Origin: Perkinsus olseni
Lineage: Eukaryota > Perkinsozoa > Perkinsida > Perkinsidae
Assembly: GCA_013115135.1 (NCBI GenBank)
Contig: JABANP010000296.1
Location: 1-64,000, forward strand
Direction: 5' to 3'
Length of the DNA: 64,000 nt
Shown: positions 33,317 through 42,353 of the stretch, in pieces
Layout: each line of letters opens with the position of its first letter
How positions within the stretch are numbered: position 1 is the first letter of the stretch
Position numbers and translations under genes: made by a program
Notes under the pieces: generated by a model
What the model was told of the DNA's origin: nothing
What the model saw: only the letters and a program-made list of their open reading frames with translations
Databases searched by the model: none

Positions 33317-33389
33317 GCCCTGCTGGCCCAATGGATAAGGCGCCACCCTCCTAAGGTGGAGATTCCGGGTTCGATCCCCGGGTAGGGTA
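33317..33389 (+). tRNA. tRNA-Arg(CCU)
   Basis: The acceptor GCCCTGC/GTAGGGT pairs with two G-T wobbles, with A73. The D-arm is GGCCCAATGGATAAGGC. The anticodon stem CCACC/GGTGG holds CTCCTAA (anticodon CCT). The T-arm is CCGGGTTCGATCCCCGG. Only ATTTC follows, a weak terminator. It lies 22 nt past the stop of SLX1, convergent with it. Confidence 0.93.
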
Positions 33390-33411
33390 TTTCAAACATT
33401 ACAGCAACCTG

Positions 33412-34999
33412 TCACGACACATCGACCGGCGAATCTTCGATCTCGTTCTCGTCGAGCTCATTTTCATCTTCGTCACTGCTGCCTAACATCTCGGGCTGCT
33501 TCTGGTAAACTCCGACCGTGCGGAGCAGATCCCCCCACTTTGAGACATCATCACAGACAGGGCACTCTGAAGAAACCGAAAAGGGCTGAGGTTACACAGA
33601 GCTGAGGTGAGAATTCACTAGGCACTCCGCATGCCCTCGAATGAGCGCAAAACTCCGGGTCTGCGATCTTACTGATGAAGTCGGGGATTAGACGGTCTTC
33701 GGCATCGAGCGGCGGAGACCCAGTGGAGTCGCAGCACCCCACAGAAGCGATGCAGGTGATGTGTGACGAGTTGCGACAGGAGAGGCACACCGCTCGCTTC
33801 GTTATCCCCGGCGTGAAGGCTTGCATGCAAATACAGCACGCATGATTACGACTGTCTGCCTCGTCGACAAGTGCCTAAAAGCGGAAGTCCTCGAGAACTG
33901 ATATCCTCATATCGATTAGGGCCAACGTAGTCGGCATTGGCCTCATTGACACTGGCAGACTCGATCGCCATGGCGGAACCTCACCTGGGCACTGCCTGCA
34001 ACATGAGTTCGATGCAGAACTTCAATTGGCAGGTGTTCTATACGGAAGCAGCTGCCCGAGGCCGCCTCGCCTATGGGACGACCGATCACAGGTGCATCGT
34101 ATCACGGCTCCCACCTCTGGCAGTTCTGAACTCTGCAACTTTAGTTTCTACGGCGCTAGCTATGCCAGGCTCGAGGACGTTCAACACGAGCGGCATTCGG
34201 GACCATGGAGGAAGATGGAGCATACCGATGACCAGCGCTAGATCATCATGGACGTTATTGGTGCGCTGGCGGCCACGCTTCGTCAGGCCTTTCCCTGAGA
34301 GAAGGGGTCGAGTTCCTCGAGAGTTTGCAGGATCCTTCCGTGATACACCCGACCGTTAGACACCGGCGCACCACAGGCGCGGTGGATGTGCGGCTCACCT
34401 ATGCTGGCTAGACCTTCTCGGGTCAGACGCGACAACCTGGGGTGCTGCCACGTCCACTCAAACTGCAACGCCTGAACGATGCACAAACATGGAATGGCTT
34501 TCAACCGGAGCCCAAAGGAGATCTCGGATCACGGCCCTGGCATCACTAGCGGTACTCCTGTCGTAGTAAGACAGTCGCAATGGACAATCGTCGAGAGTGG
34601 GAGGGGCTGAGCCGGAACTGTCACTCAGAGTCGCTATCGTCTAGTGGTTAGGACGTCACGTTGTGGCCGTGACAACCCCGGTTCAAATCCGGGTAGCGAC
34701 TTTCATTATCTCACTTGAACTTGACTGCTGAATCCATAACAAACCAGGAGCATCTTCCACGGCCTGTGACGCTTCGTCCGATGGGCTCCTCCAGCACTCA
34801 GCTCGCCGTTGTGTTGTCGGATCCTGATCGAAACAAAGACAGTCGGTCCTGAAGCAGAGAGGCTGAGTGATCGCCAAGAATCCCACCTTCGGCGAGGGTT
34901 CACTGTGAAGCCGATATATCCAACATTTGGAGACGCTTCACTTTGTAACAAGTAACAACCATAGAACCCAGAATCGCTAGTGCCCGGGGAGTGTGACAT
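33412..34999 (-). CDS. SLX1: SLX1 structure-specific endonuclease (GIY-YIG plus zinc finger), multi-exon
   Basis: SLX1 is the catalytic subunit of the SLX1-SLX4 nuclease that cuts Holliday junctions and flaps. It starts at ATG 34999 (MSHSPGTSDSGFYGCYLLQS). The GIY-YIG core is FYGCYLLQ, VGYIGFTVNPRRR, a 63-nt intron (34824-34886), IRQHNGELSAGGAHRT and PWKMLLVCYGF. After intron 34472-34714 the frame continues with ALQFEWTWQHPRLSRL, the family signature. A further exon near 34140-34260 gives MLHLPPWSRMPLVLNVLEPG. The last exons carry the C-terminal zinc finger (CLSCRNSSHITC near 33780; ECPVCDDVSKWGDLLRTVGV near 33520) and an acidic tail to TGA at 33412. The intron 34472-34714 contains tRNA-His on the opposite strand. 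Confidence 0.9.
34630..34700 (+). tRNA. tRNA-His(GUG), antisense in an SLX1 intron
   Basis: The acceptor GTCGCTA/TAGCGAC is perfect. The D-arm is GTCTAGTGGTTAGGAC. The anticodon stem TCACG/CGTGA holds TTGTGGC (anticodon GTG). The T-arm is CCCGGTTCAAATCCGGG. The base after the acceptor is T. The terminator is weak (TTTCATT). Host intron 34472-34714 lies between Q-V-Q and ALQFEW of SLX1; the tRNA runs opposite to SLX1. Confidence 0.95.
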
Positions 35000-35860
35000 A
35001 GCCACAGAAAATGGCTTCGAAACTGCAGCGTAGTAGTAATAGCAGGATTGGTGATATGCAGAAGACTGTGTATCGGTTCTAAGCCCTGCATTTACCACTC
35101 GAGGTTATAGTAGTGCTCGATGGCGCAGAACAATCTAGTCAACCAGCAGCATACCACTTCCTGCTGACAACCACGTCAGAAACCCATTCTACGTTGGGAA
35201 TTTCTGAAAGCTTGAAAGTCAGTAGAGCAAATAACACTCTTTCATTCATTCTGTGAAACGCAGTGTAACCTAGAAAGGTTCGCCATGCACATCAGAATAC
35301 CGCACGAGACTTCACCTCACATACTCCAACGCAAGAACTAGATTGACTCAAAAAACTGAGATGTGGCAACAAAATGAGTTGCGCAATGGTCACGTAAGCA
35401 ACCTCAGTCACCCAGCTTCGGTATACAAACTAGACCCTGCTCTTCCATTCGACCACAGTGCTCAGATTTGCGCTCCACAGCTCTGTCTCGAGCTGCTTGT
35501 AATCAAGCATAGTGGATTTAGAAACCTGGCCAGGTACGTTAACTTCGCCCATTTGCGCTGTCAATGAGGAGGTCGCATGTGAGCGGTTCCGACTATGTGC
35601 TTGCGAGGCCGCCGGCTCCCGTCATATCCCGAGAACAGATGATGCGCAGAAGGAACTCACCTCTCACCGGAGAGTGAAGCTCCTCATCACCAACGTTCGA
35701 CCGGAATTTCATGCGTAAATTAACAGAAAACTCGACACTCCTCTATCGACGTGAAAACCATATCCGCTTTGTGCCTGCCGTCCACTGGGCTTCCGATCAC
35801 CTCCGTGCACACGAAGCATCCCACTCTTGTTTGCTCTTCTGCGTAAGACACGGGTCAACC
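35000..35860. other. Intergenic between SLX1 and ASNSD1
   Basis: No gene recognised. The two minus-strand genes do not overlap; upstream sequence of SLX1 would lie here. Confidence 0.4.
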
Positions 35861-37693
35861 TCAGATACCACTGAACTTCCGCTCTCCAGTACCCTGCCTA
35901 TTACTACCGAAATGAGCCACATTATTCACCTTGGCCAGCCGAGTACCGAACTGGATCGCCCGCTTCCTGAACCCCGCCATGTCGACCAGCGCCCCGCCGG
36001 CCAGTAGTCTGACCGCACCTCGCAGCAACGGCTTCGTCTCGACCTCACTATCACGCAACTTGTGCCGACCCACCCATTCGATGAGCTCCTCGTCGAGGTA
36101 GGGATGGCGGGGCTCTCTGCCGTGGTCGCTCATGACCCGATCGTCCCTGCCTAGGTTCCGCCGCCACAGCCGGTCCAAGTCCTTCAGCATCTCTCGTCGT
36201 CTGCCTTCGAGGCCGTCCCGGAGCTCGCTGGTGCGGTATCGAGCGTAGCCTCCTAGGACCTCATCAGCACCATGGCCGACGAGAATGACACGGGCGTCCG
36301 ATCGGACCCTCGCTGCTCCATCACACATCCCAGTTAACACGCGGGGAAGAGGAGCCCCAGCGGTGTGATCAGTCGGTGTGCGGTCCTTCACACCGGCCTT
36401 GTGAGTTCGACAATAGGGAAGGTCGTCCTCTGCGGCCACTCGGCGGCAACAGAACTTGCACATGCGCCGAACGCAGGTGTCCTTAGCCACCCTCGTGCAG
36501 CCGTCATGCGAGCAAATCTCTCTGCTAGGCCCGGACTCGCCGCGAACCTTCATTCCTCTGCATTCTGCCGAGGCCTCGCTCTCCTCAACTAGCACGGATT
36601 TTCTGAACTCAGCCGTCCCGCACTCCTCCGGCGCTACGACAATTCCCTCTCCCCGCGCTGCCGTCCACAGCGCTGCGGAGATGTTGATGTCCATGTGAGT
36701 GATCTCGGGGCTGCTCAAACCCATAACCCGATCGTACATCCCCTTATCAGCGGCGTCGATCGGGCAGAGGATCAGGCGGACTCTATCCGAGCCATAAACT
36801 TCAGCCAAACGCTTGTAGCTGACCAAGGCCGTCCTGAGGTCGGGAGAATCTTTGCCGTCCACGCTAGCGGTGAGGAGGTCGACCTGACGATCAGACTCCT
36901 CGAGGGCGAGCATGGCCAGCGCGGTGGAATCGACACCACCAGAGAACAAGACACCAATAGGGCCGGGATGGTCCAACATTTGTACCCGTCTGGCGACCGC
37001 GCGCCGCAAAATTGTCAAGAATTCCTCAGGCGTGCCTGTGTCAGCAGTACCAGTGTTCCAAAACGCTTCTTTTCGGTAGCAGACGCCGCTCGGGTACCGC
37101 ACCTCGCGGATCTCACGACTGCCGAGCTCCAGACAGTAGACGCTGCCCTCGGCCGGCACCTCCGCAACTCTGGATTCCGAGCTTATTCCACCGACTGAAG
37201 CTACCGCTAACCCGCCATCAGCGTCATCGGACAACAGCAGAGACCTTCGACCGAATCTGTCTCGACCGAACCAAATTTCCCCTTTTCTCCGGTCGTAAAA
37301 CACAAACGCGAATGGGCCCTTCAAGCCGTCCAGAACAGCCACTACGTCATCAGCCCTCCGCAGCCGGTCGAAAACCTCGAGCGTGTCGCCGCGACCCGAC
37401 CCGGCGAACTCGTCGTTGAAGAGCTCACCGTTCCAGAGGAGAATGTAGTCATTGGCGAAGCAGCGAGGCTGCTGCACGGCACCTTGGGACCCTCGCATGT
37501 GTAACACCGCCGACTGGAAGTCCAGGGTTAGATCATCGTGTTGCACTCGACGAGTTCCGAAGTGATCAGGACCGCGACACCGGAGCAGTTCCTCGACGTC
37601 AGGGAGTTTGGCAGATGCGGAATGGTCTTCAAATTTGAATGATGCAGGGATCGAACTTGCGCAGGTGTTAACGTGAAAGCATATGCCACACAT
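35861..37693 (-). CDS. ASNSD1: ASNSD1-like asparagine synthetase domain protein with a Cys-rich insert
   Basis: ASNSD1 proteins pair a class II glutaminase-like domain with an asparagine-synthase-like ATP-pyrophosphatase domain; their reaction is unsettled. The start is placed at ATG 37693 (MCGICFHVN), because Met removal exposes the Cys nucleophile; 22 further in-frame codons upstream (hydrophobic) are probably not used. Seen: LLRCRGPDHFGTR, LLWNGELFNDEF, IWFGRDRFGRRSLLL; then PP-loop GVLFSGGVDSTALA, VGHGADEVLGGYARYR and C-terminal FRKRAIQFGTRLAK, which is typical of ASNSD1. Between the synthase motifs lies an insert with CSHDGC, CVRRMCKFCC and CRTH, a possible zinc-binding module. About 610 codons on a single uninterrupted frame, intronless in a region where most genes are intron-rich. 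NCKX, the next minus-strand gene, is also intronless. Confidence 0.88.
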   Translation of the reverse strand: MCGICFHVNTCASSIPASFKFEDHSASAKLPDVEELLRCRGPDHFGTRRVQHDDLTLDFQSAVLHMRGSQGAVQQPRCFANDYILLWNGELFNDEFAGSGRGDTLEVFDRLRRADDVVAVLDGLKGPFAFVFYDRRKGEIWFGRDRFGRRSLLLSDDADGGLAVASVGGISSESRVAEVPAEGSVYCLELGSREIREVRYPSGVCYRKEAFWNTGTADTGTPEEFLTILRRAVARRVQMLDHPGPIGVLFSGGVDSTALAMLALEESDRQVDLLTASVDGKDSPDLRTALVSYKRLAEVYGSDRVRLILCPIDAADKGMYDRVMGLSSPEITHMDINISAALWTAARGEGIVVAPEECGTAEFRKSVLVEESEASAECRGMKVRGESGPSREICSHDGCTRVAKDTCVRRMCKFCCRRVAAEDDLPYCRTHKAGVKDRTPTDHTAGAPLPRVLTGMCDGAARVRSDARVILVGHGADEVLGGYARYRTSELRDGLEGRRREMLKDLDRLWRRNLGRDDRVMSDHGREPRHPYLDEELIEWVGRHKLRDSEVETKPLLRGAVRLLAGGALVDMAGFRKRAIQFGTRLAKVNNVAHFGSNRQGTGERKFSGI

Positions 37694-38365
37694 GATGAGT
37701 AACGAGAGAAACAGTAAAGACTGTGATGACCGAGCATCCAACAGACCTCTCCCCTTCACAACAACTCGACAACTACTCTACGTCACGGTGGATTCCACAT
37801 TTACTAACCTGAAGCGATGCAGGATTGACTCCGCCGTGCGCAGGCGTGGTTTACTACGAGAAGATGCTATTGCCAAGCGACGGACGCCGTGGAGCCCACG
37901 TCGCCACTCCTTATCGGGAACGCTGCGCAGTTGAGAAATACGAGAATATTACTACACTGTCGCAGTGTCACTGCGCAACAAATCCTTAGAAAATCGGGTT
38001 TTTCTATCATTTTCTCCTTCCAGAGCACAATTTCGCAACGAGCTGCCAGTATGTGGGCTTACATGACATACTGGATATACCCTCCAGGGTCGCCCTCCAT
38101 TTTTAGGGCAAAAGTCTCCGTGGATCGCGAGAAATCGAAGATTTACTTGATTAGCACGCAACAAATACTTAGAAAATCACGGCTCAGCGCGGGCAGTAAA
38201 ATCGCTCATTTTAGCCACAAAGTATAATTTAAACTCTGAATCAGTCTGAACAATTTTCGGCAATCGAGAGAGCGCCTAATAACTAGTCTGGTCCAGAAAT
38301 ATCAGACCTAAATTCGAAGCCGAGAAACTTCCACGATCCCTGAAGTGAAAAATGTCGGGTATTCA
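37694..38365. other. Upstream region of ASNSD1, no gene recognised
   Basis: Direct repeat of about 20 nt (GCGCAACAAATCCTTAGAAA at 37974, CACGCAACAAATACTTAGAA at 38155). No exon supported. Confidence 0.4.
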
Positions 38366-39742
38366 TCAACTCGCTAATGTGATGATATCATCCTCGACCC
38401 CCATATAGGCTACGGCAACGGCCCTATCCGCCAATTTGCTGATGTCTCAACAACAACAACAACAACTCGCTAATGTGATGATATCATCCTCGACCCCCAT
38501 ATAGGCTACGGCAACGGCCCTATCCGCCAATTTGCTGATGTCTCAACAACAACAACTCGCTAATGTGATGATATCATCCTCGACCCCCCATATAGGCTAC
38601 GGCAACGGCCCTATCCGCCAATTTGCTGATGTCTCAACAACAACAACAACAACTCGCTAATGTGATGATATCATCCTCGACCCCCATATAGGCTACGGCA
38701 ACGGCAACCCTATCCGCCAATTTGCTGATGTCTCAACAACAACGACTCGCTAATGTGATGATATCATCCTCGACCCCCATATAGGCTACGGCAACGGCCC
38801 TATCCGCCAATTTGCTGATGTCTCAACAACAACAACTCGCTAATGTGATGATATCATCCTCGACCCCCATATAGGCTACGGCAACGGCCCTATCCGCCAA
38901 TTTGCTGATGTCTCAACAACAACAACTCGCTAATGTGATGATATCATCCTCGACCCCCATATAGGCAACGGCAACGGCCCTATCCGCCAATTTGCTGATG
39001 TCTCAACTACAACAACTCGCTAATGTGATGATATCATCCTCGACCCCCATATAGGCAACGGCAACGGCCCTATCCGCCAATTTGCTGATGTCTCAACAAC
39101 AACAACTCGCTAATGTGATGATATCATCCTCGACCCCCCATATAGGCTACGGCAACGGCCCTATCCGCCAATTTGCTGATGTCTCAACAACAACAACAAC
39201 TCGCTAATGTGATGATATCATCCTCGACCCCCCATATAGGCTACGGCAACGGCCCTATCCGCCAATTTGCTGATGTCTCAACAACAACAACAACAACTCG
39301 CTAATGTGATGATATCATCCTCGACCCCCCATATAGGCTACGGCAACGGCCCTATCCGCCAATTTGCTGATGTCTCAACAACAACAACTCGCTAATGTGA
39401 TGATATCATCCTCGACCCCCATATAGGCAACGGCAACGGCCCTATCCGCCAATTTGCTGATGTCTCAACAACAACAACTCGCTAATGTGATGATATCATC
39501 CTCGACCCCCATATAGGCAACGGCAACGGCCCTATCCGCCAATTTGCTGATGTCTCAACAACAACGACTCGCTAATGTGATGATATCATCCTCGACCCCC
39601 ATATAGGCTACGGCAACGGCCCTATCCGCCAATTTGCTGATGTCTCAACAACAACAACAACAACTCGCTAATGTGATGATATCATCCTCGACCCCCATAT
39701 AGGCTACGGCAACGGCCCTATCCGCCAATTTGCTGATGTCTC

Positions 39743-39777
<35 letters not shown>

Positions 39778-39829
39778 CTCGCTAATGTGATGATATCATC
39801 CTCGACCCCCATATAGGCTACGGCCGTTC
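38366..39829. repeat. Satellite array, about 16 units of roughly 90 bp
   Basis: Each unit reads CTCGCTAATG, then the perfect palindrome GATGATATCATC, CTCGACCCCCATATAGGCTA, CGGCAACGGCCCTATCCGCC, AATTTGCTGATGTCTCAA, and a variable (CAA)n. Unit length varies from about 87 to 118 bp, mainly through the CAA run. Two sequence variants (GGCTACGG and GGCAACGG) are interspersed. The last unit is cut at GGCTACGGC. Not coding, and the absence of distinct spacers rules out CRISPR. Confidence 0.95.
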
Positions 39830-40404
39830 ACTCCATCGCTCGAACGGTTCGGAAAACATCGACCTGCGCTAGAAGTCTTGGTGCGGGGAGCCAGCGCTAA
39901 GATACCGTCGAAGCGATCAGAACAGGAGCCGTCGCGATGATGTAACGTCATCAGGTTCGCTTCAGCGTGTTCGGCATCCTTTATGAGAGTCACCGTGCTA
40001 CCATTACCGAGGGACGCCTCGTGCTCAACGTGTGATTCCCGGCGTAGTGAGGATCTCACACTTGACCACCGATTTGGCGTAGTGATTGAAATTTCAAACA
40101 GCCGCCTGGAATAATGAGCGAGCAAGTCCCGAGAAGCCTTCCCTCCCCCCAGTTCACTACATCCGGTTTCCAGGTGCCAGTCCTAAATGGACTCATCGGC
40201 AAATGCTTCGATGAACAGCAAGCAACCGAACGTTTCACCTGGAGACCTTCGAGAGATTCGGCGTGGACTGAAATGGCAATGACCCAAAAAATGAACCTGA
40301 GCGCTTCCACGTGCGAAGAGATCCGGCGATGGCCCCAAGGAAACACAAGGCGGAGCTGAGCACGAGTGTAATGATATAGGAATTACTACTGATGAAAATC
40401 AAAT
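39830..40404. other. Intergenic downstream of NCKX
   Basis: No gene recognised; short overlapping open frames only. Confidence 0.4.
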
Positions 40405-41937
40405 CTATCCTTTGAATGTTCCAGCAAAAGTAAGAACACCGAGGAGCAGAATAACAGCCAGATAGCACTGCAGAGCGGCCATTCCCCTCGCCCGATCAAT
40501 AATACAGTACTGACTAGCCTCGGGGGCCCGACCCTGCCAGACCAGCCAGCAGGCCAACACCGTCGCTACGGCCGCATTGATGCAGGCAACCGTCTTGAGG
40601 AAGACTGCACTGCCTGACGATACGGGCACGACACCGGAGGCAAAAAGAGTGAGGGCCCATGGGAGACCGAGGCCGACACATATGTTTATAATTTGTGAGC
40701 CCAAGCACGATGCTGCCGCCATCGAGCCGTAGCCACGGTAGGTGGCAGTGAGAGCGTTGATGGCGTCCGGGACCTCAGCACCGAGGGCAACCAGAGCTAG
40801 ACCGAAGAAGCCGCTGGAACTGGGGTTCTGCAGAAGGGCCACCCACCGGTCTACAACGCAACCGACCACGAACGAGGCCAGAGATACCCAAGCAAAGGAC
40901 GCCAGGAACGTCACCGCATAGAGATTTTCGCGAGGCTGATAGATACGGCAGTCCGGGCAGGTGACGTCGACCACACGCTTGAGTGGCCAGAGCACTGCGG
41001 CGAGGTCGGTCTGTATATTCTGCAGCACTGGAGTGGTTCGGGCAGTGTCCGCGGGACTGGGCGTCGAGCCAGTCTCCATCAGAGGCAAGGCAAGTTCTTC
41101 GTCGTACTTGTCTCGAAAGACCGAGCTTTTTTGATCGCTGGCTTTCCGTCGGAACTCTCGGAAACTCTGAAACTCGGCGGTTCCGTCGGAGGTGGTGGAG
41201 GGCTCCAAAGCAGCAGCCACGCCGGCCCTGTGCGTCAGACGCCACTGAGAGTACCACGACCGAACCTGGTCACCGTAGCAAAGCACCGTCACGTAAACTC
41301 CGTAGACGACGAGAAGAAGCACGCCGTGGGCGGCAGAGATCGACGTCCGAAGTGCGTGCAACAGCACTAGCACCGACGCGCCGTAGAACAGAACGTCGCG
41401 GGTTAAAGGCCTTCTTTTCAATAGGAGGGGCACCTTGTTGACGCTGGCGATGCTGCAGAGAGCCGGGACTGTGAGAAAGGCCAGCAGACCGCTGCCGAGG
41501 ATCGCCCCGATACCTAGGGCTGCATCGCTCTCTTGGTTGCCTCGCATGATCGCCTTCATAGTGGCCATGGAGTTCACAGTGATTTCGGGCACGGCACCGC
41601 CAAAGGCCATGAACGTGGCACCGCCGATCTCCTCGGGAAGGCCCCAATGGTCACACAAGGTCTCCATAGAGTCGCATAGGTGATCAGCGGCCAGCGCCAA
41701 AGTGGCGAAAGCGAGCAACAGGAGTGCTACTTCGACTGGGACTTCGACGGCGAGGCTTCCTAGGGAGTCAAGACAGAGCGACTCCCCGAAGTTGGAGAGA
41801 GTGCAGGATTCACTCATCGCGGATGCCACGTACACAACGAGAGGATCGCGAGATAAATCGATTAGTATGGCGAGCGCGAGACAGAGTGCGCATATTTGCC
41901 CTGGCGCACGCCCTCGCGGAAGTTGGGCGCACGCCAT
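40405..41937 (-). CDS. K+-dependent Na+/Ca2+ exchanger (SLC24/NCKX-like), intronless
   Basis: A 510-residue member of the cation/Ca2+ exchanger superfamily, which uses ion gradients to extrude or sequester Ca2+. After an N-terminal hydrophobic segment (possible signal anchor), residues about 62-190 form the first helix cluster with alpha-1 repeat GGATFMAFGGAVPEITVNS. A central hydrophilic loop (about 235-330) is short for the family. The second cluster holds alpha-2 GLALVALGAEVPDAINA and GSQIINICVGLGLPWAL. The key acidic residues of both alpha repeats (PE and PD) are present. The closest subfamily is SLC24 by alpha-repeat wording, but CCX-type exchangers are not excluded. One frame without introns; ATG 41937 is the first in-frame start, and a later Met at the SESC region is possible. 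Confidence 0.88.
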   Translation of the reverse strand: MACAQLPRGRAPGQICALCLALAILIDLSRDPLVVYVASAMSESCTLSNFGESLCLDSLGSLAVEVPVEVALLLLAFATLALAADHLCDSMETLCDHWGLPEEIGGATFMAFGGAVPEITVNSMATMKAIMRGNQESDAALGIGAILGSGLLAFLTVPALCSIASVNKVPLLLKRRPLTRDVLFYGASVLVLLHALRTSISAAHGVLLLVVYGVYVTVLCYGDQVRSWYSQWRLTHRAGVAAALEPSTTSDGTAEFQSFREFRRKASDQKSSVFRDKYDEELALPLMETGSTPSPADTARTTPVLQNIQTDLAAVLWPLKRVVDVTCPDCRIYQPRENLYAVTFLASFAWVSLASFVVGCVVDRWVALLQNPSSSGFFGLALVALGAEVPDAINALTATYRGYGSMAAASCLGSQIINICVGLGLPWALTLFASGVVPVSSGSAVFLKTVACINAAVATVLACWLVWQGRAPEASQYCIIDRARGMAALQCYLAVILLLGVLTFAGTFKG

Positions 41938-42353
41938 GGCTTACGGATGGAACGAAAAGAATTGGTGAGTTGAGCGGGGGAAGAAACTATACCGGACGAG
42001 ATGGGCCACACCGATCAGTGAAAAGCGTGTTTCTCGACTCGAACCTAACAGGGTAGGCGAACGCAGGGGCGTCAACGTCGCCAGGCGGACCTCTCTGTGT
42101 TACACACAATACCGGCCGAGCATTTTTTCACGACTTGCAATCGATACGGCTGTTTCCCCGTTCCGCTGGAGGCTGTTGTTGAACATTCCACTTATCTCTC
42201 GTACAACCTATCATTTTTAACGTGCATATTTCCGATTTGCTATCAGAATATCGCGACCACTTGGATTTGCCGGGGAAAGCGTCCCTCCTCAGTCTCCGTC
42301 CTCCATGCATTAATGGTAGTGCTGGTGACAAGAGAACGAAGATTGCCGTACGC
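41938..42353. other. Divergent intergenic region between NCKX (-) and the DPY-30/EF-hand gene (+)
   Basis: Probably holds both 5' ends. No promoter element can be assigned by eye. Confidence 0.4.

Noticed and set aside
37694..37759. 22 extra in-frame N-terminal codons of ASNSD1 as a signal peptide exposing Cys
   Set aside because: There is no AxA site before Cys; Met-Cys is the normal start and explains the nucleophile without cleavage.
38366..39829. Repeat array as a possible CRISPR
   Set aside because: Units are directly tandem with no unique spacers, and the sequence is nuclear eukaryotic DNA.
38366..39829. CCGTAGCC on the minus strand of each satellite unit, like the start of the dinoflagellate/Perkinsus spliced leader
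   Set aside because: Only eight bases match; the rest of the leader, a donor GT in the right place and an Sm site are absent.
40983..41441. Open frames opposite NCKX and ASNSD1
   Set aside because: They are shadows of the conserved minus-strand genes and have no features of their own.
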